Shown here: positions 16,668 through 27,000 of the stretch, piece after piece
Layout of the letters: the number at the start of each line of letters is the position of its first letter
How positions within the stretch are numbered: position 1 is the first letter of the stretch
Source: Mucilaginibacter roseus
GTDB taxonomy: Bacteria > Bacteroidota > Bacteroidia > Sphingobacteriales > Sphingobacteriaceae
Direction of reading: 5' to 3'
Length of the DNA: 64,000 nt
Assembly: GCF_021215455.1 (NCBI RefSeq)
Contig: NZ_JAJPWV010000002.1
Coordinates: 496,001-560,000 of the forward strand
The notes under the pieces: model-generated
Databases searched by the model: none
Told to the model about the DNA's origin: nothing
What the model saw: only the letters and a program-made list of their open reading frames with translations
Program-made: the position numbers and the translations under genes

Positions 16668-16823
16668 GCGGATAATGGGGTTATAAAAATTTAATTTATT
16701 GGTTTTAAAAGCCCGTAAGTTAAAACGATTTAGGCAGTTATTCAACCAAAAACTAAATTAATACCATTTACCCCCAAGATAATTAACCCGGAGACGCATT
16801 GTAACAACAAATCAATTTTACCC

Positions 16824-19070
16824 TTACTTAGCAGCTTTAAATGTATAAATGCCTCCTTTTTTTGTTTTAAAAGTATAAGCGGTACCGCTGCTTTTGCCGG
16901 CGGCATCGATTAAGGTATTAGGCAGCCTTAACTTGCATAAACCGCCATTTTTTGAGGTAATCACGAGTTTGGTAATGCGTTTATTTTGCCATTGCAATTC
17001 ACTGATTACAAACCCGCCGCGTGCAACCAAGCCTTCAACTTTTCCGGCCGACCAAGCATCAGGCAGGGCGGGCAGCAGCTCCAGTTCGCCGGTTTGGCTT
17101 TGCAGCAGCATTTCGGCCACGCCAGCCGCATAACCGAGGTTACCGTCTATCTGGAATGGCGGATGTGCGCAAAACAGGTTGGAATAAATACCGCCACCCT
17201 TGTTATAATCAACACCCGCACCACCCACAAGCGTAATAAAGTTACTTAATATTTTGTGGGCATGGTTGCCATCGTGCAGGCGTGCCCAAAAATTCATTTT
17301 CCAGGCCATTGACCACCCGGTTGATTCGTCGCCACGGGCTTGTAAAGTTACACGCGCTGCTTCAGCCAGTTCGGGTGTGGTGGTCGGACTGATCTGCCTG
17401 CCCGGATGCAGGGCATACAGGTGCGATATATGGCGATGATTATCTTTCGGATCATCGCGGTCGGTTTCCCACTCCTGCAACTGCCCCCACTTACCTATCT
17501 TTGGTTTAAGCAGGTGCGCACGCATATCAGCCACGCGATCACGGTACGGCTTATCAATATTGAGTATGGTAGCGGCTTCAATGTAATTGGTGAACAGGTC
17601 GTATATAATTTCCTGATCGTGCGTAACGCCATCCTCGGTAGGCCCATGCTCCGGCGACCAGCCCATCGGGGCAACCAGGGTACCATCATCACGGCGTTTC
17701 AGGTGATCGTCCCAAAACTCAACGATCTCCTTAACAACCGGGTAAGCCGTATTGCGCAAATAGGCTACATCTTTGGTAAAGGCGTAATGATCCCAAACGG
17801 CCTGCATGTACCAAGCGCTGCCGGGGGTATTCCACAAATAACCTTGGCCACCAAAAACGCCGTTCTCGGTACGTACCGTCCACCCCCTAACACCGGGATA
17901 TTCCTCAAGCGTACGTTGCTTTTTTACCGAACGCATACTGTTAATGTAATCAATATACGGCCATTCGCATTCGGCCAGGTTGGTTGGCCCGGCAAGCCAG
18001 TAATTCATTTGGATATTGATGTTGGAGTGATAGTCTGATCGCCATGGCGGGTTATTGCTGTTATTCCATAACCCCTGCAAATTAGCGGGTAAACCACCCC
18101 GCCTTGATGAACTGATGAACAAATACCGCCCGTACTGAAACAGCAACTCCTCGAGGCTGGTATCGTTATTCTTTTTATAATCAACAATACGCTGATAAGT
18201 TGTTTTAGCAGAGCTTGCCTGCGCATTGCCTAATGACAGCTTAACCCTACTAAACAGGTTTGTGTAATCCTTGATATGCCTTGTGAGCAACTGACTGTAA
18301 GGCTTGGCAACGGCAGCAGTCATAATCTTTTCATTCTTGGCAGATGGCATCACCTCATCGCGCCATTTTTTTGCCTGCTGATTGCTGTAATCCGTAGCTG
18401 CCGTTAGCAATACCGTAAAACCATCTGCCTTATTGATTGCAATTTGCGCGTTACCATTAGCATCCTTTACCAGTGCTAAATTGCCACCGTTTGGTATCAC
18501 CCTTACTGCAGCTGCGTAGGCCAGGCCATTATCAAGCGTACTGTTAATGTTAAGCGTAGCGCCATTGCCTGTAATTTTTGCGCCATGTGCATCTTTTAAC
18601 CTGAGCACCGCGTTGTACGCCCCTTTTTTACCGGCGCTGTACCGCAGCACCAAAACTTTATCAGGGAAAGAGCAAAAATACTCCCTGGAGTAATTAACAG
18701 TACCGCTTTTATAGGTTATTTGCTGTACCGCTTTGCTGATGTCAAGCTGCCTGCGGTAGGCTGTACTGTCGCTGGTTTTATCAAAATCGATAAACAGATC
18801 ACCGAAGGCCTGGTAAGCACCGGTCTCCTTTTCGTCGCCGGTCCATAAGCTTTGCTCATTAAACTGAATGTGCTCTTGTTTTACACCGCCAAAAACCATG
18901 GCGCCTATGCGGCCGTTGCCTATTGGGTAAGCCTCGGTCATCCAATCAGCGGCGGGTTTGTTAGCCCAAAGTAACAGGTTGTTTTTGTTTTTAATTATGT
19001 TGGGATGCTGCGCAGTGCCGAGCTGAACAAGTGCCGTAGTCAGCAGAATTACAAGGTATATCTTCCTCAT
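16824..19070 (-). CDS. GH95-family exo-glycosidase, probable alpha-L-fucosidase
   Basis: The ATG at 19070 (MRKIYLVILLTTALVQLGTAQ) gives a signal peptide; the in-frame start at 19238 adds 56 implausible residues. The 748-residue mature-type protein fits GH95. It has the two catalytic-base-assisting Asn in SNINIQMNYW, a catalytic Glu in GWSPEHG and an Asp in PFQIDGNLG. The family inverts the anomeric centre and removes terminal alpha-1,2-L-fucose, with some members acting on L-galactose or arabinose. It probably acts in the periplasm. With the DUF4965 gene downstream it forms a small glycan-related pair, without a local SusCD. Confidence 0.9.
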   Translation of the reverse strand: MRKIYLVILLTTALVQLGTAQHPNIIKNKNNLLLWANKPAADWMTEAYPIGNGRIGAMVFGGVKQEHIQFNEQSLWTGDEKETGAYQAFGDLFIDFDKTSDSTAYRRQLDISKAVQQITYKSGTVNYSREYFCSFPDKVLVLRYSAGKKGAYNAVLRLKDAHGAKITGNGATLNINSTLDNGLAYAAAVRVIPNGGNLALVKDANGNAQIAINKADGFTVLLTAATDYSNQQAKKWRDEVMPSAKNEKIMTAAVAKPYSQLLTRHIKDYTNLFSRVKLSLGNAQASSAKTTYQRIVDYKKNNDTSLEELLFQYGRYLFISSSRRGGLPANLQGLWNNSNNPPWRSDYHSNINIQMNYWLAGPTNLAECEWPYIDYINSMRSVKKQRTLEEYPGVRGWTVRTENGVFGGQGYLWNTPGSAWYMQAVWDHYAFTKDVAYLRNTAYPVVKEIVEFWDDHLKRRDDGTLVAPMGWSPEHGPTEDGVTHDQEIIYDLFTNYIEAATILNIDKPYRDRVADMRAHLLKPKIGKWGQLQEWETDRDDPKDNHRHISHLYALHPGRQISPTTTPELAEAARVTLQARGDESTGWSMAWKMNFWARLHDGNHAHKILSNFITLVGGAGVDYNKGGGIYSNLFCAHPPFQIDGNLGYAAGVAEMLLQSQTGELELLPALPDAWSAGKVEGLVARGGFVISELQWQNKRITKLVITSKNGGLCKLRLPNTLIDAAGKSSGTAYTFKTKKGGIYTFKAAK

Positions 19071-19362
19071 TATATAAGGTTTGCAGTTAATTGGTTTATT
19101 TTTACAAACGCAATGTAAGTCATCAAAAGCGTTAATTGCCGCATTTGTGATTATTGCATAATAATTAGCCAATAACGCATAGTTGCAGAGAACTGACACC
19201 TGATTATACCATCGGGCATGACGAGCAACACACGGCATCAGGTATCATAAGGATTGGATAACATACAAGCCATGATGAACCCTGCGGCGTTACCCTTAAA
19301 ATCGCAATATGTAAAACAGCCGCAACAAATTAATTCTTTGATTGTCTATAAGCAAATTACCC

Positions 19363-19701
19363 ATGATGGACGATCAACAATTCAGAGAAGAACATAAGCC
19401 GCTGCACGTACCGGCTCATTTTGATAACAACGCCCCTTTGCGCGAGCAGCTTGCATTTGCGTTGGCCGACATTGGCGAAGGCAATGCCGATGAGGTTATA
19501 GCTCAACTGCTGAATTTACATCAAAAAATGGATGATCAGGCACTCACCGCCGAAGCAAAGGCACTTTTAGCGCAATGGGATAAAAACGGCTTGGTTACAG
19601 TAAACACCGATAATGGTGAAACGCGCTACAACCTGCACAAAATAACCCAGGCCAACAGCGGCAGCGTTAACCCGCGTTTGCTTGCACCCGGGCTTGACTA
19701 A
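19363..19701 (+). CDS. Hypothetical small acidic protein
   Basis: I do not recognise this family. The longest frame would need a TTG at 19342; the ATG at 19363 (MMDDQQFREEHKPL) is the more likely start, giving 112 residues. It is soluble and helical, with no signal peptide. The segment LADIGEGNADEVIAQLLNLHQKMDDQALTAEAKALLAQWDKNGLV suggests a helical bundle with a possible small beta-hairpin (LVTVNTDNGETRYNL). It stands alone, with about 290 bases of otherwise featureless DNA between it and the divergent GH95 gene. Confidence 0.6.
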   Translation: MMDDQQFREEHKPLHVPAHFDNNAPLREQLAFALADIGEGNADEVIAQLLNLHQKMDDQALTAEAKALLAQWDKNGLVTVNTDNGETRYNLHKITQANSGSVNPRLLAPGLD

Positions 19702-19784
19702 GCGCGATCAAAGAGATTATAATTATTTAATTTTCAGACACTTTATTAAAAACAAAAAGGTATATTTATACCAAACGGCCCGCA

Positions 19785-20270
19785 ATGGAACTGAGCATAA
19801 AAAACACGCAAACCAATGAAGCAGAAAGCTTCCGTATTTTAAAATACAACAAACTTTCGGAACCGAGCAGCTCGTTCATTATATTTTCAGCGTCGTATCC
19901 GGGCAACGCGGGAGAAAATACTCCTGTTTATGACATTCACAAGATTCAGTTTATTGCTGATTGTGATACCGAATTCAGTAAAGAAAAGTTGCTGGTCGCC
20001 TTTTATATTAATGATGAATATCAATGCCTGGAAGGACAAATTATATCGCAACTACCCGATTATTACTGCCCTGAAAAGGGCTACGCCCAGATAGTTGACT
20101 ATGCCGCTTATTGTGATATTTGCACATTAACCGGAGGTATTAAATATACATTCAAAGAATATCTTGAAAAAATCAATGCCGGCCTTATCCTGAACAGCCT
20201 TGGCGTTGTTAACGGCAAATTTTTAAATATTGGTGAAGTTGATGGTGTAGCCCGTACCTGTAGCGCATAA
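19785..20270 (+). CDS. Hypothetical 161-residue protein
   Basis: No known family is recognised. The frame begins with ATG at 19785 (MELSIKNTQTNEAESF), has no signal peptide or membrane segment, and is mixed alpha/beta. Four cysteines fall in the middle (IADCDTEF, YQCLEG, YYCPEKG, YCDICTL), the last as a CxxC-like YCDIC, and one more near the end (RTCSA). A metal or redox role could be imagined but nothing supports it. The gene stands between two unrelated genes and converges on the DUF808 gene. Confidence 0.55.
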   Translation: MELSIKNTQTNEAESFRILKYNKLSEPSSSFIIFSASYPGNAGENTPVYDIHKIQFIADCDTEFSKEKLLVAFYINDEYQCLEGQIISQLPDYYCPEKGYAQIVDYAAYCDICTLTGGIKYTFKEYLEKINAGLILNSLGVVNGKFLNIGEVDGVARTCSA

Positions 20271-20306
20271 TTATTGGTTGAGCTGCTTATTTGAAAAAGG
20301 CTAAGC

Positions 20307-21167
20307 CTAATTTCGTTTAAAAATCTTTTTTACTAACATGGCTACCCCTACCGCCAGCAAGCCAGCGGCCAGGCCCAATATAAATTCTTTGAGTGTTGCC
20401 GGTAAGCCGGGAGCAAAATGATGCAGATAATCAATATTGTGTGCGAAAATACCGCCAGATACCAGCACAAGTGCAATGGTTCCGGCCACTGCCAAAACCT
20501 TTATAATGATGGGCAAAGCTTTTACCAGCAAATGCCCCAAGGATGCCATGAAGCCTTTATCGTTGCTCTTTTTGATCAGCTTATAACCGGCATCATCCAT
20601 ACGGACTATCAGCGCAACGATGCCGTAAACACCTACCGTTGCTAATATGGCTACCACCGATACGGTTAGGGCACGTATAGCCAGATCCCGATCTGTAACG
20701 GTACCCAGGGCGATGATCACGATCTCTACCGATAGGATAAAATCAGTTGTAATGGCCGATCTGACCTTGGCTTTCTCAGCAGCCTTATCGTCCTGAATAT
20801 TTTCGGCTACAACCGCATGAGCAGGTTTAGCTTTATGGAAAAAGAATTCGATTATTTTTTCGACACCTTCGTAAGCCAGGTAAAATCCGCCCAATATCAG
20901 TATGATGGTTATCGCCGCAGGCAAAAATGAGCTCAGCAATAAAGCGATAGGCACAATTATAACTTTATTGATGAATGAGCCCTTGGTTATGGCCCACAAT
21001 ACGGGTAACTCACGCGATGCCAGGAAGCCGGTCGCTTTTTCGGCATTCACTGCCAGGTCGTCGCCCAAAATACCAGCCGTTTTTCGCGAGGCTACTTTGG
21101 CCGTAACGGCCACATCGTCCATCAAAGCGGTTATATCATCCAGTACTGCAAAAAAACCTGATGCCAT
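20307..21167 (-). CDS. DUF808 (YedI-like) inner-membrane protein
   Basis: The 286-residue protein starts MASGFFAVLDDITALMDDVAVTAKVASRKTAGILGDDLAVNAE (in parts), the conserved head of DUF808/YedI. Six or so hydrophobic segments follow, including IIVPIALLLSSFLPAAITIILILGGFYLAYEG and the ending LGLAAGLLAVGVAMLVKKIF. The family is widespread but its function is unknown. It sits alone between small unknown genes and the tRNA-Leu pair. Confidence 0.88.
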   Translation of the reverse strand: MASGFFAVLDDITALMDDVAVTAKVASRKTAGILGDDLAVNAEKATGFLASRELPVLWAITKGSFINKVIIVPIALLLSSFLPAAITIILILGGFYLAYEGVEKIIEFFFHKAKPAHAVVAENIQDDKAAEKAKVRSAITTDFILSVEIVIIALGTVTDRDLAIRALTVSVVAILATVGVYGIVALIVRMDDAGYKLIKKSNDKGFMASLGHLLVKALPIIIKVLAVAGTIALVLVSGGIFAHNIDYLHHFAPGLPATLKEFILGLAAGLLAVGVAMLVKKIFKRN

Positions 21168-21280
21168 GTATAAAAATTTAGGATGCTTAAAATACTAATG
21201 CAGTAACCGAAACGAGCAGAAAAAGTTCAGGGAAATGAAAATTTGAGATAAAAAGAGCGAGAGAAAAGATTATTTAAAAG

Positions 21281-21364
21281 TGCCCAGAACGAGATTCGAA
21301 CTCGTACATCCTTACGAATGCCACCCCCTCAAGATGGTGCGTCTACCAATTTCGCCACCTGGGC
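21281..21364 (-). tRNA. tRNA-Leu (anticodon GAG)
   Basis: The reverse complement folds as an 84-nt class II tRNA: acceptor GCCCAGG, a D-arm with AAATTGGTAGAC, anticodon stem CCATC/GGTGG around TTGAGGG (anticodon GAG), a long variable arm, and a T-arm containing GTTCGAATC. CCA is not encoded. Confidence 0.93.
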
Positions 21365-21426
21365 ATAACTTTACGTTATTTACAAAAACAGATCAACCTT
21401 TAGCTGATCTGTTTTGGATTGGGGCG

Positions 21427-21510
21427 TGCCCGAGGAGAGACTCGAACTCTCAAGAGACAATTCTCAACGGCTTCTGAGACCGCAACGTTTACCAATTTCG
21501 CCACCCGGGC
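21427..21510 (-). tRNA. tRNA-Leu (anticodon CAG)
   Basis: An 84-nt class II tRNA on the minus strand: acceptor GCCCGGG, anticodon stem GCGGT/GCCGT around CTCAGAA (anticodon CAG), long variable arm and T-loop GTTCGAGTC. It lies 62 bases upstream of tRNA-Leu(GAG) in the same orientation, so both probably come from one transcript. CCA is not encoded. Confidence 0.93.
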
Positions 21511-21613
21511 TTAAATGAACCAAAGGCTCAAATGAGGCTGCAAATATAATGGCTTTAATTAAATAGTAAAACAAAATATTAAATGATTATAAAGCCTGTT
21601 TATATTCGTGATT

Positions 21614-22621
21614 ATGAACAAATACCTAAAACCATTTTTGGTGATCATCTTGTTCGCCTCCCTTGTGCAAAAACTCAGCGCGCAAACAGTAACGCTGATT
21701 CCGCAAACCGCAACGGCGAGTATTCGCGGCATGTCTGTAATTGACGACCATGTTGCTTGGATAAGTGGCAGCAAAGGCCATGTGGCTGTTACCACAGATG
21801 GCGGGCTTATCTGGAAATGGCAACAGGTAAAAGGTTATGAGAAGGCCGACTTTCGGGACGTACAGGCGTTTTCAGCTACCGAAGCGGTTATAATTGCCTC
21901 GGGCACACCTGCACTTGTACTTAAAACAACTGATGGGGGCGCTAACTGGACTAAAGTGTTTGAGAACACAGATGCCGCTTATTTTTTAGATGCCATGGAT
22001 TTTGCCGATAGCAATCATGGCTTTATTATGGGCGACCCAATAAACAACAAATTTTTACTGCTTGAAACAACAAATGGCGGCGATACATGGGAGTTAGTAA
22101 GCGACGCGCCTGATGCATTACCCGGCGAAGCTGCCTTTGCAGCCAGTGGCACCTGCATGCGCATACAGCAAGGCCTAATTCTAATAGCCACCGGCGGAAC
22201 TGCTTCGCGCTATATTTATTCGCCGGTGAGTAAACTTAAGTGGAAGTACATTAAAAGTCCCTTACCGCAAAGCAAAAGTAGCCAGGGTGCCTTTGGCATA
22301 GCAAAGCACAACAATACACTCATAGTTGTAGGTGGCGATTATGAGCAACCAGCAAAGCAAGACTCCGTAGCGGCGATATTTAACGGCAAGAAATTCGCTT
22401 TATCAACTCAAATGCCGGGAGGCTTTCAATCAAGCGTAGAGCACATCAAAGGTAAAACCTTTATATCAACTGGCACTTCGGGTACCAACATGAGCACTGA
22501 CGGCGGCAACACATGGAAGCAAATTGACGGCGGAAGCTATAATGTTTGCCTTAAAGCACGCAAAGGAAACCTTGTTTTGTTGGCGGGTGATAAAGGCAGG
22601 ATAGGAATTTTTAAATTTTAG
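21614..22621 (+). CDS. Exported BNR/Ycf48-like beta-propeller protein
   Basis: The ATG at 21614 (MNKYLKPFLVIILFASLVQKLSAQ) gives a signal peptide; the GTG two codons earlier is less likely. The roughly 335-residue protein carries repeated Asp-box-like motifs: TTDGGLIWKWQ, TTDGGANWTKV, TTNGGDTWELV and STDGGNTWKQI. These are typical of sialidase/Ycf48-type propellers. Such proteins in Bacteroidota are often labelled oxidoreductase or glycosyl hydrolase without proof. No catalytic residues can be assigned. Confidence 0.8.
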   Translation: MNKYLKPFLVIILFASLVQKLSAQTVTLIPQTATASIRGMSVIDDHVAWISGSKGHVAVTTDGGLIWKWQQVKGYEKADFRDVQAFSATEAVIIASGTPALVLKTTDGGANWTKVFENTDAAYFLDAMDFADSNHGFIMGDPINNKFLLLETTNGGDTWELVSDAPDALPGEAAFAASGTCMRIQQGLILIATGGTASRYIYSPVSKLKWKYIKSPLPQSKSSQGAFGIAKHNNTLIVVGGDYEQPAKQDSVAAIFNGKKFALSTQMPGGFQSSVEHIKGKTFISTGTSGTNMSTDGGNTWKQIDGGSYNVCLKARKGNLVLLAGDKGRIGIFKF

Positions 22622-22675
22622 TAGCTGTGTGTTAATATGTTATTAGCAAGCAGTGAAATTATTTTTAAATAGGGC

Positions 22676-22706
22676 TTGCACACATTAAATCATACTCCTA
22701 TATTTG
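22676..22706 (+). promoter_or_regulatory. Promoter of tRNA-Lys
   Basis: TTG at 22676-22678 and a perfect -7 element TATATTTG at 22699-22706, with 20 bases between, fit the Bacteroidota consensus. It lies about 48 bases before the mature tRNA. Confidence 0.65.
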
Positions 22707-22754
22707 CACCACTTTAAAGGAAACGGATATAACAATCCACGACACTTAAAGGAT

Positions 22755-22827
22755 GATTCCGTAGCTCAGCCGGTAGAGCATAACACTTTTAATGTTGGGG
22801 TCCTGGGTTCGAGTCCCAGCGGGATCA
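22755..22827 (+). tRNA. tRNA-Lys (anticodon TTT)
   Basis: A 73-nt cloverleaf: acceptor GATTCCG/CGGGATC, D-arm GCTCAGCCGGTAGAGC, anticodon stem TAACA/TGTTG around CTTTTAA (anticodon TTT), and T-arm CTGGGTTCGAGTCCCAG. CCA is not encoded. The phage-like block begins less than 100 bases downstream. Confidence 0.96.
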
Positions 22828-22837
22828 CGGAAAAAAC

Positions 22838-22870
22838 AAAAGCCTCTCTGAAAATCAGAGAGGCTTTTTT
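22838..22870. terminator. Bidirectional terminator between tRNA-Lys and the phage-like operon
   Basis: AGCCTCTCTGA pairs with TCAGAGAGGCT around a short loop, with A-rich sequence to the left and a T-run to the right. It ends the tRNA transcript on the plus strand and can end the long phage-like transcript on the minus strand. Confidence 0.88.
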
Positions 22871-22911
22871 GTGTCAATTCTTTTTTACGGCAATTGCTCA
22901 CAATGTTAATT

Positions 22912-23094
22912 TTACTCCATACGTTTAATTATCGCGTTATCACCTTCTCGCGGCAACTCACCCGTTTGACTATCATCTGCAAAAGCTTGACCGTTTTTTA
23001 ATTGTTGTTTTAGGGCCTCAAGAGATGGTTCGTTATCGATCAGGCGTATTAGTTTATCAAACTGCTCCCGGCTTACTTCAATTTCAATTTTCAT
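22912..23094 (-). CDS. Small hypothetical protein, last gene of the phage-like block
   Basis: The ATG at 23094 gives a 60-residue acidic protein (MKIEIEVSREQFDKLIRLID...). The longer frame from 23187 overlaps the preceding gene and has an unlikely N-terminus. It is strand-helix in character, with no signal peptide, and not recognised. It is the last gene before the terminator shared with tRNA-Lys. Confidence 0.5.
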   Translation of the reverse strand: MKIEIEVSREQFDKLIRLIDNEPSLEALKQQLKNGQAFADDSQTGELPREGDNAIIKRME

Positions 23095-23134
23095 AAGATT
23101 GTTGGAGCAAAGCCCGCGCCAAATAGCACTACCA

Positions 23135-23569
23135 CTACTTATGTTGATATTTGTTTTTATAATACCACTCCAATAAGTAAACACCATCGCTCCAGCTCAA
23201 CTTATTTTTTGAAACCTCCCGGGCGCAAAGCACTGATATGCTGTGCAGATAGGCGCTTTTAACTTGCTGATCCATAACATTCAATTCAGCTACAGCTTTT
23301 GCCACAATATTTTCCTCGTCATGTTGAGCCAACTTCAATTTGACCAAAATAACGGGCAACACCTGCCGCAGCCAATCTTTAAGTTTATCGTCAGCAGTAC
23401 CTGGTATCAGGGTGGTAAAGGCATCTGCGCCCGGTGAATCAACAAATGTCTTCAGGTTTTCAGTTATGATGACAGCTATTTCAATAGCCTCCCTTATTTC
23501 CACCGATACTTTTGAAAACAGGTTTTTGATGAAATTCGCTATCTTATTTAAAATTGCGGTTATATTCAT
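23135..23569 (-). CDS. Hypothetical phage-like protein in the lysis-gene position
   Basis: The 144-residue protein has an amphipathic N-terminus (MNITAILNKIANFIKNLFSKVS) and predicted helices throughout (IREAIEIAVIITENLKTFV; DWLRQVLPVILVKLKLAQ). There is no catalytic motif of lysozymes, amidases or peptidases. It overlaps the preceding gene by 26 bases, so it belongs to the same transcript as the holin-like genes. Its role is unknown. Confidence 0.5.
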   Translation of the reverse strand: MNITAILNKIANFIKNLFSKVSVEIREAIEIAVIITENLKTFVDSPGADAFTTLIPGTADDKLKDWLRQVLPVILVKLKLAQHDEENIVAKAVAELNVMDQQVKSAYLHSISVLCAREVSKNKLSWSDGVYLLEWYYKNKYQHK

Positions 23570-23813
23570 TTTTACTTATTATTATTTCTTTCATTTGTTG
23601 CTGCAACAAAGCCACTTGCTCTTCAAGCACCTTTAATCTTACTTCACTTATTCTTGATTGCGCAGCTTGCTCCGTTTTGAGTTCGCTTAGGTCAATTTGA
23701 AGTTTGAAGTAAGTCCCCATCACTGAAACCACTATACTGATCATACTAAACACTGTCACTATAAGGTTTTTCAGCGTGATACCTTTTATTTCTTTGTGCT
23801 CGATGTTTGTCAT
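23544..23813 (-). CDS. Small membrane protein with coiled coil, holin- or spanin-like
   Basis: The 89-residue protein has one transmembrane segment at about 16-36 (NLIVTVFSMISIVVSVMGTYF) followed by a charged coiled coil (ELKTEQAAQSRISEVRLKVLEEQVALLQQQMKEI). Its start overlaps the upstream stop as ATGA. One membrane helix plus a coiled coil is seen in i-spanins and XhlA-like proteins; here the helix precedes the coil. The assignment rests on shape and position only. Confidence 0.5.
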   Translation of the reverse strand: MTNIEHKEIKGITLKNLIVTVFSMISIVVSVMGTYFKLQIDLSELKTEQAAQSRISEVRLKVLEEQVALLQQQMKEIIISKNEYNRNFK

Positions 23814-24043
23814 GAGTGATCTTTTTGAGTATATGTATCCGGATACTGTTTTATTGCGAACTGGGACATTGCAACAATAGTAGCCCCTACCGAAGATAGA
23901 ATAGTAATGAAGCGCTCGGAAAAAGTTCCGATTTGAGACAACGATAGTGCAAGACTTATTAAGCCGGCACCAAAAAGCTGGGCGCGTTTAAAAAAGGCAG
24001 GCGTCTCCGTTATGAGCCGATGCCATAAAGTTGTAAATTTCAT
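23810..24043 (-). CDS. Holin-like small membrane protein
   Basis: The 77-residue protein has two hydrophobic segments (about 22-39, LFGAGLISLALSLSQIG, and about 46-64, ITILSSVGATIVAMSQFA) with a polar C-terminus. This is a class II holin-like layout. It lies directly after the tail-spike gene and overlaps the next small membrane gene by 4 bases. Holin function is inferred from shape and position. No endolysin is visible beside it. Confidence 0.5.
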   Translation of the reverse strand: MKFTTLWHRLITETPAFFKRAQLFGAGLISLALSLSQIGTFSERFITILSSVGATIVAMSQFAIKQYPDTYTQKDHS

Positions 24044-24046
24044 AGG

Positions 24047-27000
24047 TTATGGTTTTAGTAAAACGTCGAATAATAAATTATTGGTTCCTGATGGCGGTGG
24101 CGAAACAAAGGTTAACGTAATGTTCAGCGCATCGACCGCGGCGTAAGCTATTCCTTGAGATGCGCTATTTCGAGGAGTTATAGATATTGAACTGTTAGAT
24201 GAAAGACCGCTTAGGCCATGTGGAATTGCGATCGTGTTTCCTGAACCATTGCCGCTACCGATTAATTTAATAAAATACGGTTGATTAGCCGCTACGGCAT
24301 AAAAGTTAGAAGATATTTTACGTATTGAATTGCTTGAGTCGTCCTTAACAAGCAAGCTATCGGTACCCGCAACTCCATTAGGCGTATTTATAAAAATCGG
24401 CGACTCTTTAAATGAAACGGTTTGATTGGCCCGGTTAGCACTGAACACTGTTTGTGGTATATTGCCCGCGTCATCCCAAGCATAGAATATAAAATTTGAT
24501 CCAAAATTTGATCCTGTTTCTGAGGTTGCCGTTAAACCAAATGTAAATCTATTTTTATTGGCTCTACCCAAAGCATATCCAATAAGGTTACCGGCATTTT
24601 TTTGTAGCATTACCGGATAATCGCCCGTATTTGCCACCGTGAAAAGCCGATTACCTGAATTGGTTTGCAAGTTTAGGATGTAGTTGTTGGCAGTCGTACC
24701 TTTGATCGTAAACCGATCAGCAAGTCGGTTTGTATCTAAAAAGTTAGTTACTGTCCCGACACCAAAGTTTCCTGCATAATCCATTTCGAACGGATAGATG
24801 TAATTGCCATTTGAATTAGCCTGCCTAAAATATAATCTACCCTTATTATCATATCCTCCTACATCAATAGTTGTTTTACCAGCATAGTTCGCATTAGCAA
24901 AATCCCTTCCCCACATTGAAATAGTTGGTCCTTGGCTTGGTGCATTTGTAGCGCGGAGATTTAGTTGACCATCGTTTCCACTTAATTGATAACTTCTAAC
25001 CTTCGCAGTTTTGCTTACATCTAAAGTTACCGCAGTTGACAAAACTCCTTGGTTGAAAAGAGGATATGAAAAAGCACCTTCTGCTGTTACATTTACTAAT
25101 GCATCCTGTTGAGATGATGGATATGTTTCAGGCCCAGATTTTAGATCTATTACATTTTCAATTAATGCCTTGATCAAAGCAAAACCTTTACTATAACCCA
25201 AATTGTTTGATCGTCTTACAATCGACAAGTCTGTTAAGCGATATGCATTTTGATTAACATCAGAATTGATTTGAGATTTACAGTAATCATTGAAAATATT
25301 GTTTAAAAATAATACTTGCGTTCCAAACCTCGACACAGCTCCATTCCATCTGGTCTCATTTATTTTATTCCCAGTATATATTTTATTATCGATATAGTTA
25401 TCTGTTAAAGTAACGCCATAAGTTGTGTTACCCTCATAAACAATATCTTTAAAATAACTATTACTTGTTGCTGAACCATTAACTGCGGTTAACACACGTT
25501 TTATGTTATCAGTTGTCTTAAAAATATTGTTTTTTATATTAAATTGAGCATTACACTTACCTGATCCATAAGTCAGGTTATAGCTGATAAAAAGTGCATA
25601 AGCCACTGCACTATCAGCCATGGCATTGTTTTCAAATAAAACATTATTATTGGTAAACGAAAATACAGAAGACGTATCCACGTGTTTGTAAACTCTCATT
25701 GCGACACCTTTACTGTCCTCGTTTATGTATTTAGCCCTAAAAGTATTGCCTGAAATATTAAAGGAAGTTCCACAAGGTTCATTTATATATAAAGAGGCGC
25801 CAGGCGAATTAATAGTATTGCCAATGTCGCCAATATTCCAACCTACATTATTATTTATAAAAGTAATGTCTTTACCGCCGATTGACGCTCCCGTAGGCAT
25901 GTTATTACCATCAATAACCGCGAACTGTGTGTTGCCATGAATATTAAAGCCAAACTCACGTGTTGAGGACGACTTCGTGTTCTTCACATAAATAAATCTA
26001 TTAACATACGATCCTCCGGTAGCGAAACCATGCCGTGAACCAAATAAATCTGAGTTTAATAACTGCATATCCTGACACCCGCTGTTAAACGCTAATCCAT
26101 AGCTTGTTTCACTGGCTGAATTGGTTTCTTCATCAAATTTATAGGAATAGATATGATCAAACTTTAAAGCCAGGCATTGATTGACTGAAATATTAGCTCT
26201 CGCAGCATTATATACAGCCACATCTTCAATTGATGAGCGGAAAACGTAATTTAACCAAATACCATTCATAGTTGAAGCGGTGTAAGGTATCGCATACAAC
26301 GAAAATCCTTTCAAATCACATTGCTGCATTTTTACTTGATATAGCTTGGTGCCCGAAAGCGTTGTGTAATTACTGCTCACCGGATGATCGACAATAATCT
26401 TATTACTATTGATTACATCATTTCTCACAATGAAATACTCCCCTTCTTTGTAATAATTTCGCCAAAGATTAAAGGATGAATTTACCGTGTCAATTAATCT
26501 GACTATATCGCCTCTTTTTAAACTCACATTTACAGGCAAAACAACAGAAGTATCACCTTTTTTTACGGGTGAACCAACCGATGAAAGCAAAGTAGTGGCT
26601 CCCTCAATTTTTAAAACCCCTCTGTTTTCAGGGAAGCGACTCACGTCAGTACCTGGTGCAATTTTAATTGTAGTAAGATTACTTCCAGCACCAATTACAG
26701 CCCTTAAGCCGGTTGCGTTGAGTGTACTATCCACGTAAATTGTGCCTGCGGGTAGTATCAACCTGAGTTTTTTTGCTTTGGCATAAGCTGCTGCTTTATT
26801 AAACGCTTTAACATTTTTGTTGGCACTCTCCGGTAAGCTATCTGCCTTTAAACCGAATTTAGCCGCATCCACACCAAAAAAAGCAATGGTATCATTCTTC
26901 AATCCCTGTATAAGTTGATTTGTTTCAGTGGCCGAATAAAACCGGTTAGCTCCGTAGAAAGGAAAAGTTACCCAGGTTTGCCGCAAACTATCCGCGGGGT

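Noticed and set aside
16668..16745. Longer start for the DUF4965 protein
   Set aside because: It would add 26 residues before a clear signal peptide; the ATG at 16667 is preferred.
23135..23569. The 144-residue protein as an endolysin
   Set aside because: No muramidase, amidase or peptidase motif, and its length and helical make-up do not fit any lysin I know.
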